Shown: positions 16,558 to 25,660 of the stretch, one piece after another | How positions within the stretch are numbered: position 1 is the first letter of the stretch | Layout of the letters: every line of letters starts with the position of its first letter | Assembly: GCF_005281475.1 (NCBI RefSeq) | Contig: NZ_CP040106.1 | Location: 5,818,001 to 5,882,000, forward strand | Length of the DNA: 64,000 nucleotides | Source: Echinicola rosea | Lineage (GTDB): Bacteria; Bacteroidota; Bacteroidia; Cytophagales; Cyclobacteriaceae | Direction of reading: 5' to 3' | Notes under the pieces: generated by a model | Databases searched by the model: none | Told to the model about the DNA's origin: nothing | What the model saw: only the letters and a program-made list of their open reading frames with translations | Translations under genes and position numbers: made by a program

Positions 16558-18329
16558 GTCGAGTAGGTAAGGGGAATTTCACCCCAAACCTCTCACAGCA
16601 CCGTGCGTGATAGTCTCCCATCACACGGCGCTTCCAAAGTTAGGCCTCCTGTTCTTGCCAAGGGTTGGGGGTACTAATTGCCAGTGGGCGAACAGGTTTG
16701 GCTTTCCACGGTAGACTGTTTCCAGCCACCTGATTGCCTTTCGTTTCCCAATCCTCCTTTTCTGGGCCATCTTCCATTCTATCAGTTTCTTGTTCAGCCA
16801 GAACCATAATCCCACTGTTGTCCATTTATGGAACTTACAGTAATAATTGATCCAGCCTTTTATCATGACATTGATAGCTGACGACAGTCCTTGAATATTG
16901 CCTCGGTATTTCCTTATGGAAAACTTCCTGACCTTATCCCTGATCGATGTTTTGGAAGATTCGCTCATACATGCAGCGGTGATCAGTTTCAGCCCGTCTT
17001 TTGTCGGACAATAGCGCGGTTTGAACGTATAACCCAGAAAGTCAAAGGAGCATGCCGTCTCAGGGTTTTCCCTGTTTCGGTCATTTCGGCAGTAGACAAT
17101 CTTTGTCTTTGCTTCGTTCATTGACAGTCCGCATTCGTTCATCCTTTCCGCTATTCGGGTTTTCATGAATGCTGCCTGTTTGTTGCTAACACAGTGAACT
17201 ATGATGTCATCCGAGTATCTTTCAAACTGCATTTTCGGACAGTATTTCTCTATCCACCTATCGAAGGTGAAGTGGAGAAACATATTCGCCAGCAGTCCGC
17301 TGATAACCCCTCCCTGAGGAGTACCCTTCTCCCGTCCTTCAGTCAATCCTGTTTCCTGCTTCACAACATCAGCTTTCAGCCAGCGATCTATGTACATCGA
17401 AACCCATTTCTCCTTGGTATAATGTTCTACCGCCTTCAGCATTAGATCGTGGGGTATGTTATCGAAGAATCCACTGATATCGATATCCAGTACCCAACCG
17501 ATTTTACTGCATCGCCTGATTGCTGACTGAATGGCCATGTGGGCATTACGTCCTGGCCGATATCCGTAGCTGTCGGGATGAAAAGTCGGTTCCACTATAC
17601 GTTCCAGATACGCCTTGACTACCTGCTGACATACCCTGTCAGATACCGTTGGGATCCCAAGACTACGGGTTCCCCCTGATTTCTTGGGAATCAACACTTC
17701 TTTGATCGCCGAAGGGTGATAGCTTCCTGAGCTCATGCGGTTCCAGAGTTTGTAAACATTCCTATTTAGTTCTTTCTCGAAGTCGCTGATACTCTGTCCG
17801 TCTATTCCTCCGCTTCCTCCACTGATCTTGACCTTCTTGAAGGCCTCCAGTACCATTACCCTGCTTACAGGATGTTCCTTTGTTTCATAATAATCAATCA
17901 TCCCCTGTTACAAGTTGTTGTTAATATGGAAACCAACTCTGGTTCCACCCTTTGCTCCTCTCTACTTTCGCAGAGTATCACCACTACTACGATGAAATCC
18001 GCCCCCTTTCAGCATTTCGGTATTCGCCTTACAGGTTCGCTGCTTGTGCTTTCCCTTAGCACTGCTGAAAGAGTTCCCTTGTTCCGTTGAAAAGCCTGTA
18101 ACGGGTTCCTGCCTCCTTTACACCGCATACTGTCCGGCCGGTAAACAGCTTACTTCTGCCGGACTTGTTCCTGAGGACACATATACCCCCTCAGTTTCAG
18201 TATGGTCTATGGATATATCGATGTTTTAACATGGAGGTTCACTCTCGTTCAGCTCCCCGTTACCCACCTGACAGATGACCTCTGCCTTTTCTTTATCGCT
18301 CAGTACGAATACCTTTCGGTGAGTCGCAC
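16558..18329 (-). mobile_element. Group II intron (ribozyme plus maturase)
   Basis: Read on the minus strand, sequence after the maturase stop folds as intron domain V: CCGTGTGATGGGAGACTATC is followed by a complementary arm ending in ACGCACGG. A domain VI-like tail ends in CCTACTCGAC at 16558. The 5' end is probably GTGCG at 18325-18329, which fits the GUGYG start and gives a normal 1.77-kb size. A start further upstream, up to about 18455, cannot be excluded. The exon junction does not fall in a gene I recognise. Confidence 0.75.
16621..17901 (-). CDS. ltrA: Group II intron reverse transcriptase/maturase
   Basis: 426 residues. Reverse-transcriptase blocks are in order: VLIPKKSGGTRSLGIPTVSDR, the palm Asp in VLDIDISGFFDNIPH, GTPQGGVISGLLANMFLH, and the catalytic YSDD (usually YADD), followed by CSFDFLGYTF. 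The maturase X domain follows (KWTTVGLWFWLNKKL). No HNH endonuclease domain is present at the C-terminus, so mobility would use an endonuclease-free route. The frame is intact and lies inside domain IV of the intron. It would help the intron fold and retrohome. Confidence 0.93.
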   Translation of the reverse strand: MIDYYETKEHPVSRVMVLEAFKKVKISGGSGGIDGQSISDFEKELNRNVYKLWNRMSSGSYHPSAIKEVLIPKKSGGTRSLGIPTVSDRVCQQVVKAYLERIVEPTFHPDSYGYRPGRNAHMAIQSAIRRCSKIGWVLDIDISGFFDNIPHDLMLKAVEHYTKEKWVSMYIDRWLKADVVKQETGLTEGREKGTPQGGVISGLLANMFLHFTFDRWIEKYCPKMQFERYSDDIIVHCVSNKQAAFMKTRIAERMNECGLSMNEAKTKIVYCRNDRNRENPETACSFDFLGYTFKPRYCPTKDGLKLITAACMSESSKTSIRDKVRKFSIRKYRGNIQGLSSAINVMIKGWINYYCKFHKWTTVGLWFWLNKKLIEWKMAQKRRIGKRKAIRWLETVYRGKPNLFAHWQLVPPTLGKNRRPNFGSAV

Positions 18330-18536
18330 CATAAAGTGGTTTGTGAAGTCTGGCTGACAGCCTACACGATGGGCCGACCATCATCTTTTCAACAGCATGC
18401 GGAGAACTTATTCCTCCGCTTCAAGGCACACATATGTGTATCCGTAAGAGAGCACGTAATAAAATGTGACAATACGTGTCATTAAATTTCAAGGAGGGAG
18501 AATAGTTGTTTTCATGCATAAAAAACAAGAAAAGCT

Positions 18537-19380
18537 ATGAACCTGATAGAATTCACGGGGCATTTTCCCGACGAGGAGAGTTATGAACAGTACACCAAAA
18601 AATACAGGGAGAAAAGAGGGATACAGTGTACAAAGCTACCAAGAGATAACCCGTCACTATTGGTTTGCCAACGGCAGGTTTTTCGAATGCAGCAGTTGCC
18701 GGAAGCGCTCTTCCCTGAAATCGGGAACGGTAACGGAAAACAGTAAGCTACCGCTCCGGATCTGGCTATTGGCCAGGCTGTTTATGTCGGCGACCAAGAA
18801 AGGGTTTTCCTGCCTTGAGCTCCAGCGACAATTGGGCCTCAGCAGATATGAGACCACTTTCCGGCTAATACACAGGATCAGGTTGGCGATGGGGCAACGG
18901 GATGAAATCTATACCCTTAGTGATATGATCGAATATGATGAATGCTACATGGAAACCGTACAGGAGAAACAGATCGAGGTGCAGCTAAAACGGGGAAGGG
19001 CCGTCAGAGGCAGATAGCAGTGGCCATGGCTGCCGAATCCTTCCTGTTGGAAGACCTGGATTCTGGACTGATCAAAAAACGCAGTGGCTATTTCAAAATG
19101 AGGGTCATGTACAAAGTGGACAGCGCGAGTGTCAATGCCTTTCCGGGCCAACACCAGGGCGATGTGGTACTGTTTACCGACAAGAACAAGGCCTACTCGA
19201 AAATAGAGGAAGTGGTGACCTCCCATTTGTCTGTCCCATCTGGAAAGGAGTCCGTAAACGACACCTTGAAATAGGGCCACAAAGCCATCAGTAACCTTAA
19301 AAGAAACCTGTTGGGGGTATATCACATGATAACTTATAAATATTTACAGAACTATTTGATTGAGTTTGAAATGTGTTCGA
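18537..19380 (+). pseudogene. IS1595-family (ISXO2-like) transposase, frameshifted
   Basis: Pieces of one transposase occur in successive frames. The start (MNLIEFTGHFPDEESYEQYT) is followed after a frameshift near 18625 by a zinc-ribbon segment (HYWFANGRFFECSSCRKRS) and helix-turn-helix (FSCLELQRQLGLSRYETTFR). Then come the DDE-domain start (DEIYTLSDMIEYDECYM), a further frameshift near 18990, SGYFKMRVMYKVDS ... VVLFTDKNKAYS, and after a third break HKAISNLKRNLLGVYHMI and YLQNYLIEF. At least three frame breaks make it inactive. Clear terminal repeats were not found. Confidence 0.8.
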
Positions 19381-19410
19381 TCCACGTACCGTCAACTCCA
19401 GCTGACGGGA

Positions 19411-21021
19411 TCACAAACAATTATTCTTGGTATTAATTTCATCAGAAAGTTTCAAAATTATTCCCAAATCCTCCACAAAACGGTTCGAAATAAGTACTGA
19501 GGGGTCAACAACTCGGTCCAAAGTTGATTTTTTCGACTTTGGACTTATTTTATTATAGGTTATCATACTGTTAATCTGATAGATATCCTGAAAGAGTTCT
19601 TTCACCCTGGCGGTTCGATGTTGCTTACCGTCAAAGACGATATTTTCTGGGAAGATCGAACCAATTATCTTTCTTTTAATACCCAAATCAGCTGTATCAA
19701 AAAATAATTCAAGCCTCTCTGTCATTTCAAGGGCCTTTTTGACTTTCTCTGGAATATCTTGCATAATAATTATACCGATTTTTGTCCCTTTGGCTTCCAA
19801 GCGTTCTATCTCCTCTTCACAACTTCTTTTTATCGATCGATAATCCTCAATATCCAGCTTCTCATCAATGAACAAATCCCTGGATATGGAAATCTTTTGT
19901 TCCAGTTTTTCTATGGCTGATTTCAACTTTCTTTTTTCACTCAGGTCGATTTTATTTTCACCTAAAAACGCTTGATTAAAGACCATTTCAAATAATTCCA
20001 ACATACCCTTTTTGGGCTTGAATTTCGACAGGAATTTTCTGAAAGAAGTATTTACATCCTTGGCCTTAAACCTCACTCCACATTTTGATGTACAGTGATA
20101 ATAACAATATTGATTCCTACCTTTTGAAGCGCTTGCCGTAAGGTTCCTACTGCATTTCGGACATTTCAAAAAACCTATTAAAAAAATGACTTCCGGACTT
20201 ACTATTTCAGTTCTCCGCTTTCTTTATTTTACCTGCAAAGCATCCTGTACACGACAAAACAGTTCTTCTGAAATCAAGGGTTCATGTTGGGTCCTAACAA
20301 AGTGTCCCTTTTCTTCATTGAATTCCGGAACATAAAGCTTCCCTCAATAGAAAGGATTCCTAACAATCCTCCAAAACTTATTTTTATGCAGTTTGGTCCC
20401 TCTCCCTCTGGCATGTAGTATAACTTGCTCTGAGGAGTAATTGGCAGCTGCCAGGTTTTCAAAAATCCATTTTACATGTGCCGCCTCTTCCTCCTCTATC
20501 TCAATGACAGGACGTTTAAAATTATCCCTTGCGTTTCCATAACCATAGGGAGCCATCCAAAGCCACCTCCCCTCCTTCAGGCCTCTCCTCATGCCATGGA
20601 ATATATTTAAGCTTCCACGGTCATTTTCCACCTCAGGTGCGGCCAGATAAAAGGCCAACATCATTTTATTCTCAGGGATTGATAGGTCCAATGGCTGTTC
20701 GATGGCCTGAGGTTCTACCCCTAATTTTCTGAGGGTATTGATCATCATATAGGCATCTCCTGCATTTCGACTAAAGCGATCCCATTTGGTAAAGAGTACG
20801 AGGTTGCTCTTATTCCCTCTCTCTTTCAGTTGCCCAAGAAGCCTTGACCATTCGGGACGAAAAAATGTCTTGGCAGAAAAATCTTCATATATCACCCGGT
20901 TGACGGTAATCCCATGATTGTTACAATACCGAACCAATACCTCTTCCTGGTTTCGTTGTGAGTATCCTTTGTCAGCTTGTTCGTCAGTACTCACCCTTAC
21001 ATACAAATCAGCCGTTTCCAT
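19411..21021 (-). pseudogene. Large serine recombinase with two in-frame stops
   Basis: One frame of 537 codons encodes a resolvase domain with the nucleophile Ser11 (LYVRVSTDEQADKGYS) and KWDRFSRNAGDAYM. The Recombinase domain (RRGLKEGRWLWMAPYGYG), the NPFY motif, a zinc ribbon (CPKCSRNL ... YCYYHC) and a long coiled-coil C-terminus follow. TGA at 20344-20346 follows NPFY, where Cys or Ala is usual, and TAA lies at 20224-20226. Two stops in an otherwise intact frame point to recent decay. The C-terminal coding region (SVLISNRFVEDLG) is repeated as short fragments elsewhere in the window. It probably mobilised an island here. Confidence 0.85.
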
Positions 21022-21033
21022 CTATTATTTTAT

Positions 21034-21183
21034 TTATTCCATTTCCTTCCGCAATACTGCCTTGACAATACCAATTGCCAACTCTTCCATAAAATGGAGC
21101 AGATGACTTGCTTCTGATGAGGAAATGGTGTGTCCATGTTTCTCCAATATTTTTTGCGCTAGCTCTGGTGTTATTTTCTGCAT
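21034..21183 (-). CDS. Small recombinase-associated protein (49 residues)
   Basis: MQKITPELAQKILEKHGHTI is followed by SSSEASHLLHFMEELAIGIV and KAVLRKEME. It begins at ATG 21183 and ends 12 bp before the recombinase start. The sequence is two amphipathic helices with a HGHTISSSEA linker. Similar tiny proteins of this EHG-x-x-(V/I)-(S/T)-x-x-x-A pattern often precede serine recombinases in Bacteroidota; I recall this pattern but cannot search it. Probably a DNA-binding or directionality accessory. Confidence 0.6.
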   Translation of the reverse strand: MQKITPELAQKILEKHGHTISSSEASHLLHFMEELAIGIVKAVLRKEME

Positions 21184-21381
21184 AAAATGGATATGGTTTG
21201 GTCAACCGTATAAAGTCCATTGTTTGCTTGGAAATTATTTCACCAGTTAAACCCCAGTAAGGTCAGATATTTTCATTCCTTTAAAAAATCAAAAAGGCAC
21301 GAATACAAGATGGTTCGGCAAAAAGTACATCATCTTGATCAAGATAAAACTAAAAAATTATCAGCAATAAAAAAAAGGGCC

Positions 21382-21852
21382 TTACAGCCCTCCTTCATCT
21401 GCGAAGGAATAATACCCTTCTGATGTTACAATGATGTGGTCTAGTATGGGCAACTCCATCAGCTTTCCCAATTTAACTACCCTTTCGGTAAGCTTACTAT
21501 CAGCATGGCTAGGGATTCTATTTCCAGAAGGGTGATTATGCCTTAAGATGATTGCTGAACTATTGGTCTTTAAAGCACTAGCAAATATCAACTTGGGATC
21601 AGCCACTGTTCCAGAAATACCTCCAGTGGAAATATCCACGATTCCCAGGACTTTATTAGCTCGGTTCAACAACATCACCTTAAACTGTTCGATAAATTGC
21701 AATTTGGATTGATCCCAATTTCCGATCAATAGCTCATAGGCTTCTTTGGATGAAGTGATTTTTGGTAAATCGGACAATTTGATTTTCGGCTGATAGCTCA
21801 GGGTGATTTCAGCTACTTGGTTGGAAACGATGTCTTTGTTCTTGGTATCCAT
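21382..21852 (-). CDS. RadC-like JAB-domain protein
   Basis: 156 residues with the JAMM metal motif RHNHPSGNRIPSHAD, and the RadC core NRANKVLGIVDISTGGISGT and LLDHIIVTSEGYYSF (here ILDHIIV). It lacks the N-terminal helix-hairpin-helix region of full-length RadC. Such short RadC-like proteins are common on Bacteroidota mobile elements, where their function is unknown. It lies just upstream of the recombinase pair on the same strand and is probably part of that element. Confidence 0.85.
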   Translation of the reverse strand: MDTKNKDIVSNQVAEITLSYQPKIKLSDLPKITSSKEAYELLIGNWDQSKLQFIEQFKVMLLNRANKVLGIVDISTGGISGTVADPKLIFASALKTNSSAIILRHNHPSGNRIPSHADSKLTERVVKLGKLMELPILDHIIVTSEGYYSFADEGGL

Positions 21853-22145
21853 AACATTTCGATTTAATGGTTAGAAATTAATTATGGACACCTCCAAGCT
21901 TGAGGGCAAACAAGGCCAAGTGGCAACGGAATAAAGGAAGGGACTGTGGGGAGAACTGTGTTTATGCCGTAAGCTCATGGCAGCCCTGCGGCCCGAAAGC
22001 TAAATTGTGACATGATTAATGAAATAAGGGAGTATCTCATAATCTGTGTAAGTCCGCAAAGCGGGCTTACGAGTAAAAAGGAAAGACCTCGAAAATATCA
22101 GTGTGATTGGAACAATCGCATTGATATTTTGAGGAGCCCGCGGCA
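21853..22145. other. Gap between radC-like gene and IS256 element
   Basis: No gene was seen. A hairpin GTAAGTCCGC-AAA-GCGGGCTTAC lies at 22048-22070, with one G-T pair. A looser inverted pair, AAAATATCA and TGATATTTT, lies at about 22090-22132. These may be the radC-element promoter or end structures. Confidence 0.4.
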
Positions 22146-23409
22146 GGCGCCATTCCAATCAGTGTGTGAATAAATGTTTAACTTTAAAAACACATTGATT
22201 GAAGATGAAAAAAGAAGACCTTTTAAACGACGATTTCCTAAAGCAGTTCAAGAACGGAGAAGAACTGCAAACATTTTTAGGGGAGCTCCAAAAGCGGGCA
22301 GTGGAAAGGATGCTCGAAGGAGAACTGGACAGCCATCTTGGATACCGAAAAAACGAACAGTCGGACAATCCCAACTCACGCAACGGGCACACTTCCAAAA
22401 AGATAAAGAGCAGTTTTGGGGAGTCACATATCAATGTCCCCAGGGACAGGGATGGCAGTTTTGAGCCGGCACTGGTACCCAAAAGGAAAAGCATGGCAGA
22501 AGGTGTGGAGAACGTGATCATCTCCATGTATGCAAAAGGGATGTCCAACCATGACATAGGGGAACAGATCAGAGAGCTCTATGACATCAACGTATCGGCA
22601 TCCACCATATCCAGGGTTACCGATGCGGTGTCCGAGGATATTGTCGCTTGGCGGAACCGTCCGCTCGACCCGGTCTATCTGATCGTATGGATGGACGGGA
22701 TATCCTTCAAGGTACGGGAAAGTTCCAAGGTGGTCAACAAGACCGTTTACATTGCCGTAGGATTAAAGACCAACGGGTTAAAAGAGGTCTTGGGGCTCTG
22801 GCTGGGGAAAAACGAATCAGCGGCCTTTTGGATGGGCGTACTCACCGATATGAAGGCTCGGGGTGTCGAGGACATCCTGATCACGGCCACCGATAACCTT
22901 AACGGCTTTACTGATACGATCAAGGCCTCTTTCCCCGAATCGGTTACCCAGATATGTGTAGTGCACCAGATCAGGAACGCCTGTAGATATGTGGTCTGGA
23001 AAGACAAAAAGGCCTTCACCAAGGATATGAAAGAGGTCTATACCGCCCCAAATAAGGAAGCTGCAGCGGCCGCCCTGGAAGATTTTGCCGAAAAATGGGA
23101 AGGAAAATACTCATATGCCATTAAAAGCTGGAGAGACAACTGGGATGAACTGACCGTTTTCTTTGACTATCCCGTGGAAATAAGGAAGATCATTTATACC
23201 ACCAACCTGATAGAAAACCTCAATGGAAAGGTCAGAAAATACACCAAAAACAAGCTGTCCTTCCCAACTGATGAGGCAGTAATCAAATCGGTATTCCTTG
23301 CCCTGCGCGAAGCCACCAAAAAATGGACAATGCCGATCAGGGACGAGACTGTAATCTAAACTCTGTCTGAGACTTTGAAAATCAATTAAAGTTTATAAGA
23401 TAGAGTGTT

Positions 23410-24639
23410 ATGAGCGAAGAACAAGAATCAGCATTTAAGAAGAAAGTACTTGACCAGTTTTTATCAGGAGAGTCCCTGTTCGGCAAGAACGGTGCGCTGT
23501 CTCCGATGTTGAAGGAGTTTTTGGAGGAAGCCCTCCAGGCTGAGATGGACGAGCACCTTCGGGATGAAGATGCAGGCCACAGTGCAGGCAACAAACGTAA
23601 CGGCAAGGGCAGCAAGCGTGTGAAGAGCAACTTGGGAGAAGTGGAGATCGAGACGCCCCAGGACCGTCACAGCAGCTTTGAACCTAAAATCGTCGAGAAG
23701 CGCCAGCGTATCCTTGCCGATAACCTTGAGAAGCAGATCATAGGGATGTACGGGCTTGGCAGTAGCTTACGTGACATCTCCGGGTACATCAAGGAAATGT
23801 ACGATACGGAGGTCTCCACGCAGGTGATAAGCGATATTACCGACCGTGTCGTCCCGAAAGTCAAGGAGTGGCAGAACAGGCCGTTGGAAGAGGTCTATTG
23901 CATTGTATGGCTTGATGCCATGCACTTCAAGGTACGTGAGGAAGGGAAGGTACGCCATAAGGCCCTATACAATGTATTAGGGATCAACCGTGAGGGGAAG
24001 AAGGAGGTACTGGGCATGTACCTTTCCGAAAGCGAGGGGGCGAACTTCTGGCTACAGGTACTCAGCGATCTACAGCACCGTGGAGTACAGGATATCCTGA
24101 TCGCCTGTACCGATAACCTTAAGGGCTTTCCCGAGGCGATCGGGTCGATTTTCCCGAAAACAGAGATCCAGCTCTGCGTGGTCCACCAGATCCGGAACAG
24201 CCTGAAGTACGTGGCCAGCAAAAACCAAAAGGAGTTTGCCGGTGACCTGAAGAAGATCTATAAGGCCGAGACAAAGGACCTGGCCGAATCGGCATTGTTG
24301 GAACTGGAAGAAAAGTGGGGGAAGAAATACCCCATAGTGATCCGTTCCTGGAACGACAACTGGGAGAGGCTGAGTGCCTTCTTTGCCTATACACCGCCCA
24401 TCAGGAAGCTGATCTATACCACCAATGCGGTGGAAGGCTTCCATCGGCAGGTAAGAAAGGTGACCAAGACCAAAGGGGCATTTACCAGTGACATGGCACT
24501 TCTAAAGCTGGTCTATCTGGCCACGCAGCGGATCGAGAAAAAATGGACGACCCCTTTACAGAACTGGAGCTTGACAGTCCAGCAGTTGGCCATTAAATTT
24601 GAGGGGAGGCTCCGGTTGGACATCAATACGGAAACCTAA
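23410..24639 (+). CDS. IS256-family transposase (inner element, intact)
   Basis: A 409-residue mutator-type DDE transposase. Motifs include GNKRNGKGSKRVKS, SSFEPKIVEKRQ, the first catalytic Asp in YCIVWLDAMHFKVR, the second in [26 protein letters not shown], and the RKLIYTTNAVEGFHRQ segment before the last Glu. Length is normal and there is no frame break. It moves the element by copy or cut-and-paste and makes 8-9-bp target duplications, as observed here. It is related to, but clearly distinct from, the transposase it interrupts. Confidence 0.95.
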   Translation: MSEEQESAFKKKVLDQFLSGESLFGKNGALSPMLKEFLEEALQAEMDEHLRDEDAGHSAGNKRNGKGSKRVKSNLGEVEIETPQDRHSSFEPKIVEKRQRILADNLEKQIIGMYGLGSSLRDISGYIKEMYDTEVSTQVISDITDRVVPKVKEWQNRPLEEVYCIVWLDAMHFKVREEGKVRHKALYNVLGINREGKKEVLGMYLSESEGANFWLQVLSDLQHRGVQDILIACTDNLKGFPEAIGSIFPKTEIQLCVVHQIRNSLKYVASKNQKEFAGDLKKIYKAETKDLAESALLELEEKWGKKYPIVIRSWNDNWERLSAFFAYTPPIRKLIYTTNAVEGFHRQVRKVTKTKGAFTSDMALLKLVYLATQRIEKKWTTPLQNWSLTVQQLAIKFEGRLRLDINTET

Positions 24640-24656
24640 TTATTTAGTGAGAATTT

Positions 24657-24692
24657 TTTCCCTTCCCGGGGGCTAGCCCCCGGGAAGGGAAA
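24657..24692. terminator. Perfect 36-bp palindrome at the IS right end
   Basis: A GC-rich perfect inverted repeat centred on GCTAGC with outer arms TTTCCCTTCCCGGGGG. It begins 18 bp after the transposase stop. It would fold into a very stable hairpin, probably a transcript terminator or a barrier against readthrough into or out of the element. Confidence 0.7.
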
Positions 24693-24869
24693 GGACAGAG
24701 TTGAGATAACACTCCCTCAGGGACTGGGGAATAATCCTTAATAGTTTTCTGCTTATATTTGGAAAAAGGGTCAGGCTAAACTAAACCTGACCCCAATAAT
24801 TGAAATTTTAGTTTACACACTTTTTGGGATAGTGTCTGAAATAATATTCAACGCATTATCCCTTTTCTT

Positions 24870-25181
24870 CTAAGCATTATTTCTTATGTAAAAACTTTTC
24901 CCTACCCTATTGATATGATCTAATAGTTCCTGATTATTAATATGTTTCTTTATGGACAAATCGATCTTATAAGGTAAAAGCATATCATCCAATCTGTTTT
25001 CTAGGTCAAACAGGTCACTAAGATCAAAACCTTCGGCTTCAATTGTCAAATCGATATCCGACGCTGGACGATAATTTCCCTTGGCACGGGAACCGTATAG
25101 AATAACTTTAGATATTGCTGGGTACTCGGAAAATATCTTGTTAATAGATGCTATTTCCTCTTTTAAAAGGCCAAATTTCAT
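24870..25181 (-). CDS. MNT-type nucleotidyltransferase (MntA-like)
   Basis: 103 residues with the minimal nucleotidyltransferase signature GSRAKGNYRPASDIDL and a third acidic site in PYKIDLSIKK. In characterised MNT/HEPN systems this protein adds AMP to the HEPN partner and neutralises it. The gene overlaps the HEPN-like gene by four bases (ATGA), so the two are co-translated. Both frames look intact although they sit among decayed elements. It may serve as an addiction module or phage-defence pair. Confidence 0.85.
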   Translation of the reverse strand: MKFGLLKEEIASINKIFSEYPAISKVILYGSRAKGNYRPASDIDLTIEAEGFDLSDLFDLENRLDDMLLPYKIDLSIKKHINNQELLDHINRVGKSFYIRNNA

Positions 25182-25660
25182 CCTTCAAAAATATCTTTTT
25201 GCTCCCCACTACGTTTATTTTCCATTATTATTTTAAAAGTTAAAAACTCAGGATAATACTCCTCTAATATTTTTGAAAAAATTTCCTGAGCAGTATCTTC
25301 ATTATAAGTATGGGAAGTTTTATTCCTACTTTGGATCATTTCCATCCATACTTTTCCTTTAGTAATCAAACCAGTACTAAAAGCTTCTCTTGTAGCATCC
25401 TTGGATCCATATATCTCAATGTTCCCTTTTTCTTTTAGGAAGTCCTTCATTACATTCCAAGCCAATTCATGGGTATATTCAAATCGTTGGATCAAACCTT
25501 CTTTAACAATATCTTCTCCCTTTTCGAATAGTAGCTCATCATATTCACCATTGGTAAAATAATTCTCCCTAATATACTTCACTGCTTCTTCAAGCTTAAG
25601 GAGGGCTTTATTATAGTTAGAAAACCTTTGCTCCCATCTAATATCTTTTGACATATTCAA
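25178..25660 (-). CDS. HEPN-domain partner of the nucleotidyltransferase (HI0074-like)
   Basis: 160 residues, mostly alpha-helical, matching the nucleotidyltransferase substrate-binding family: EEAVKYIREN, GLIQRFEYTHELAWNVMKDF and EAFSTGLI. The HEPN catalytic-type motif Rx4H is present as RNKTSHTY, so RNase activity is possible. It is first in a two-gene unit with the MNT gene. In known pairs this is the toxin. The preferred start gives MNMSKDIRWEQRF; MSKDIRW, two codons in, is equally plausible. Confidence 0.85.
   Translation of the reverse strand: MNMSKDIRWEQRFSNYNKALLKLEEAVKYIRENYFTNGEYDELLFEKGEDIVKEGLIQRFEYTHELAWNVMKDFLKEKGNIEIYGSKDATREAFSTGLITKGKVWMEMIQSRNKTSHTYNEDTAQEIFSKILEEYYPEFLTFKIIMENKRSGEQKDIFEG

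Larger units (their letters stand above)
23345..24716 (+). mobile_element. IS256-family element (inner, intact, 1372 bp)
   Basis: It is bounded by imperfect inverted ends, GAGACTGTAATCTAAACTCT on the left and GGGAGTGTTATCTCAACTCT on the inverted right end. TCAGGGAC is directly repeated on both sides (23337-23344 and 24717-24724). It contains one complete transposase gene and a strong hairpin near its right end. Intact ends and an exact duplication indicate recent transposition. Confidence 0.92.
22199..24784 (+). pseudogene. IS256-family transposase split by an inserted IS (outer element)
   Basis: The left part, 22199-23344, encodes 382 residues of a mutator-type transposase with [23 protein letters not shown], the DDE-domain start [26 protein letters not shown] and the ICVVHQIRN motif. 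It ends in KKWTMPIRD. The frame resumes at 24725 with WGIILNSFLLIFGKRVRLN and a stop at 24784, so joining the two gives a full 401-residue protein. As the DNA stands, the upstream open frame reads four residues into the inserted element and stops at 23359. The interruption is at the 8-bp sequence TCAGGGAC. Confidence 0.9.
22146..24836 (+). mobile_element. IS256-family element, interrupted by a second IS256 element
   Basis: Imperfect terminal repeats were found at 22146-22170 and 24812-24836. AGTGTGTGAA on the left matches AGTGTGTAAA on the inverted right end, with 18 of 25 positions equal by eye. Removing the inner element (23345-24716) and one 8-bp duplication leaves about 1.31 kb, a normal IS256 length. 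No target duplication was found outside it. Confidence 0.75.
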
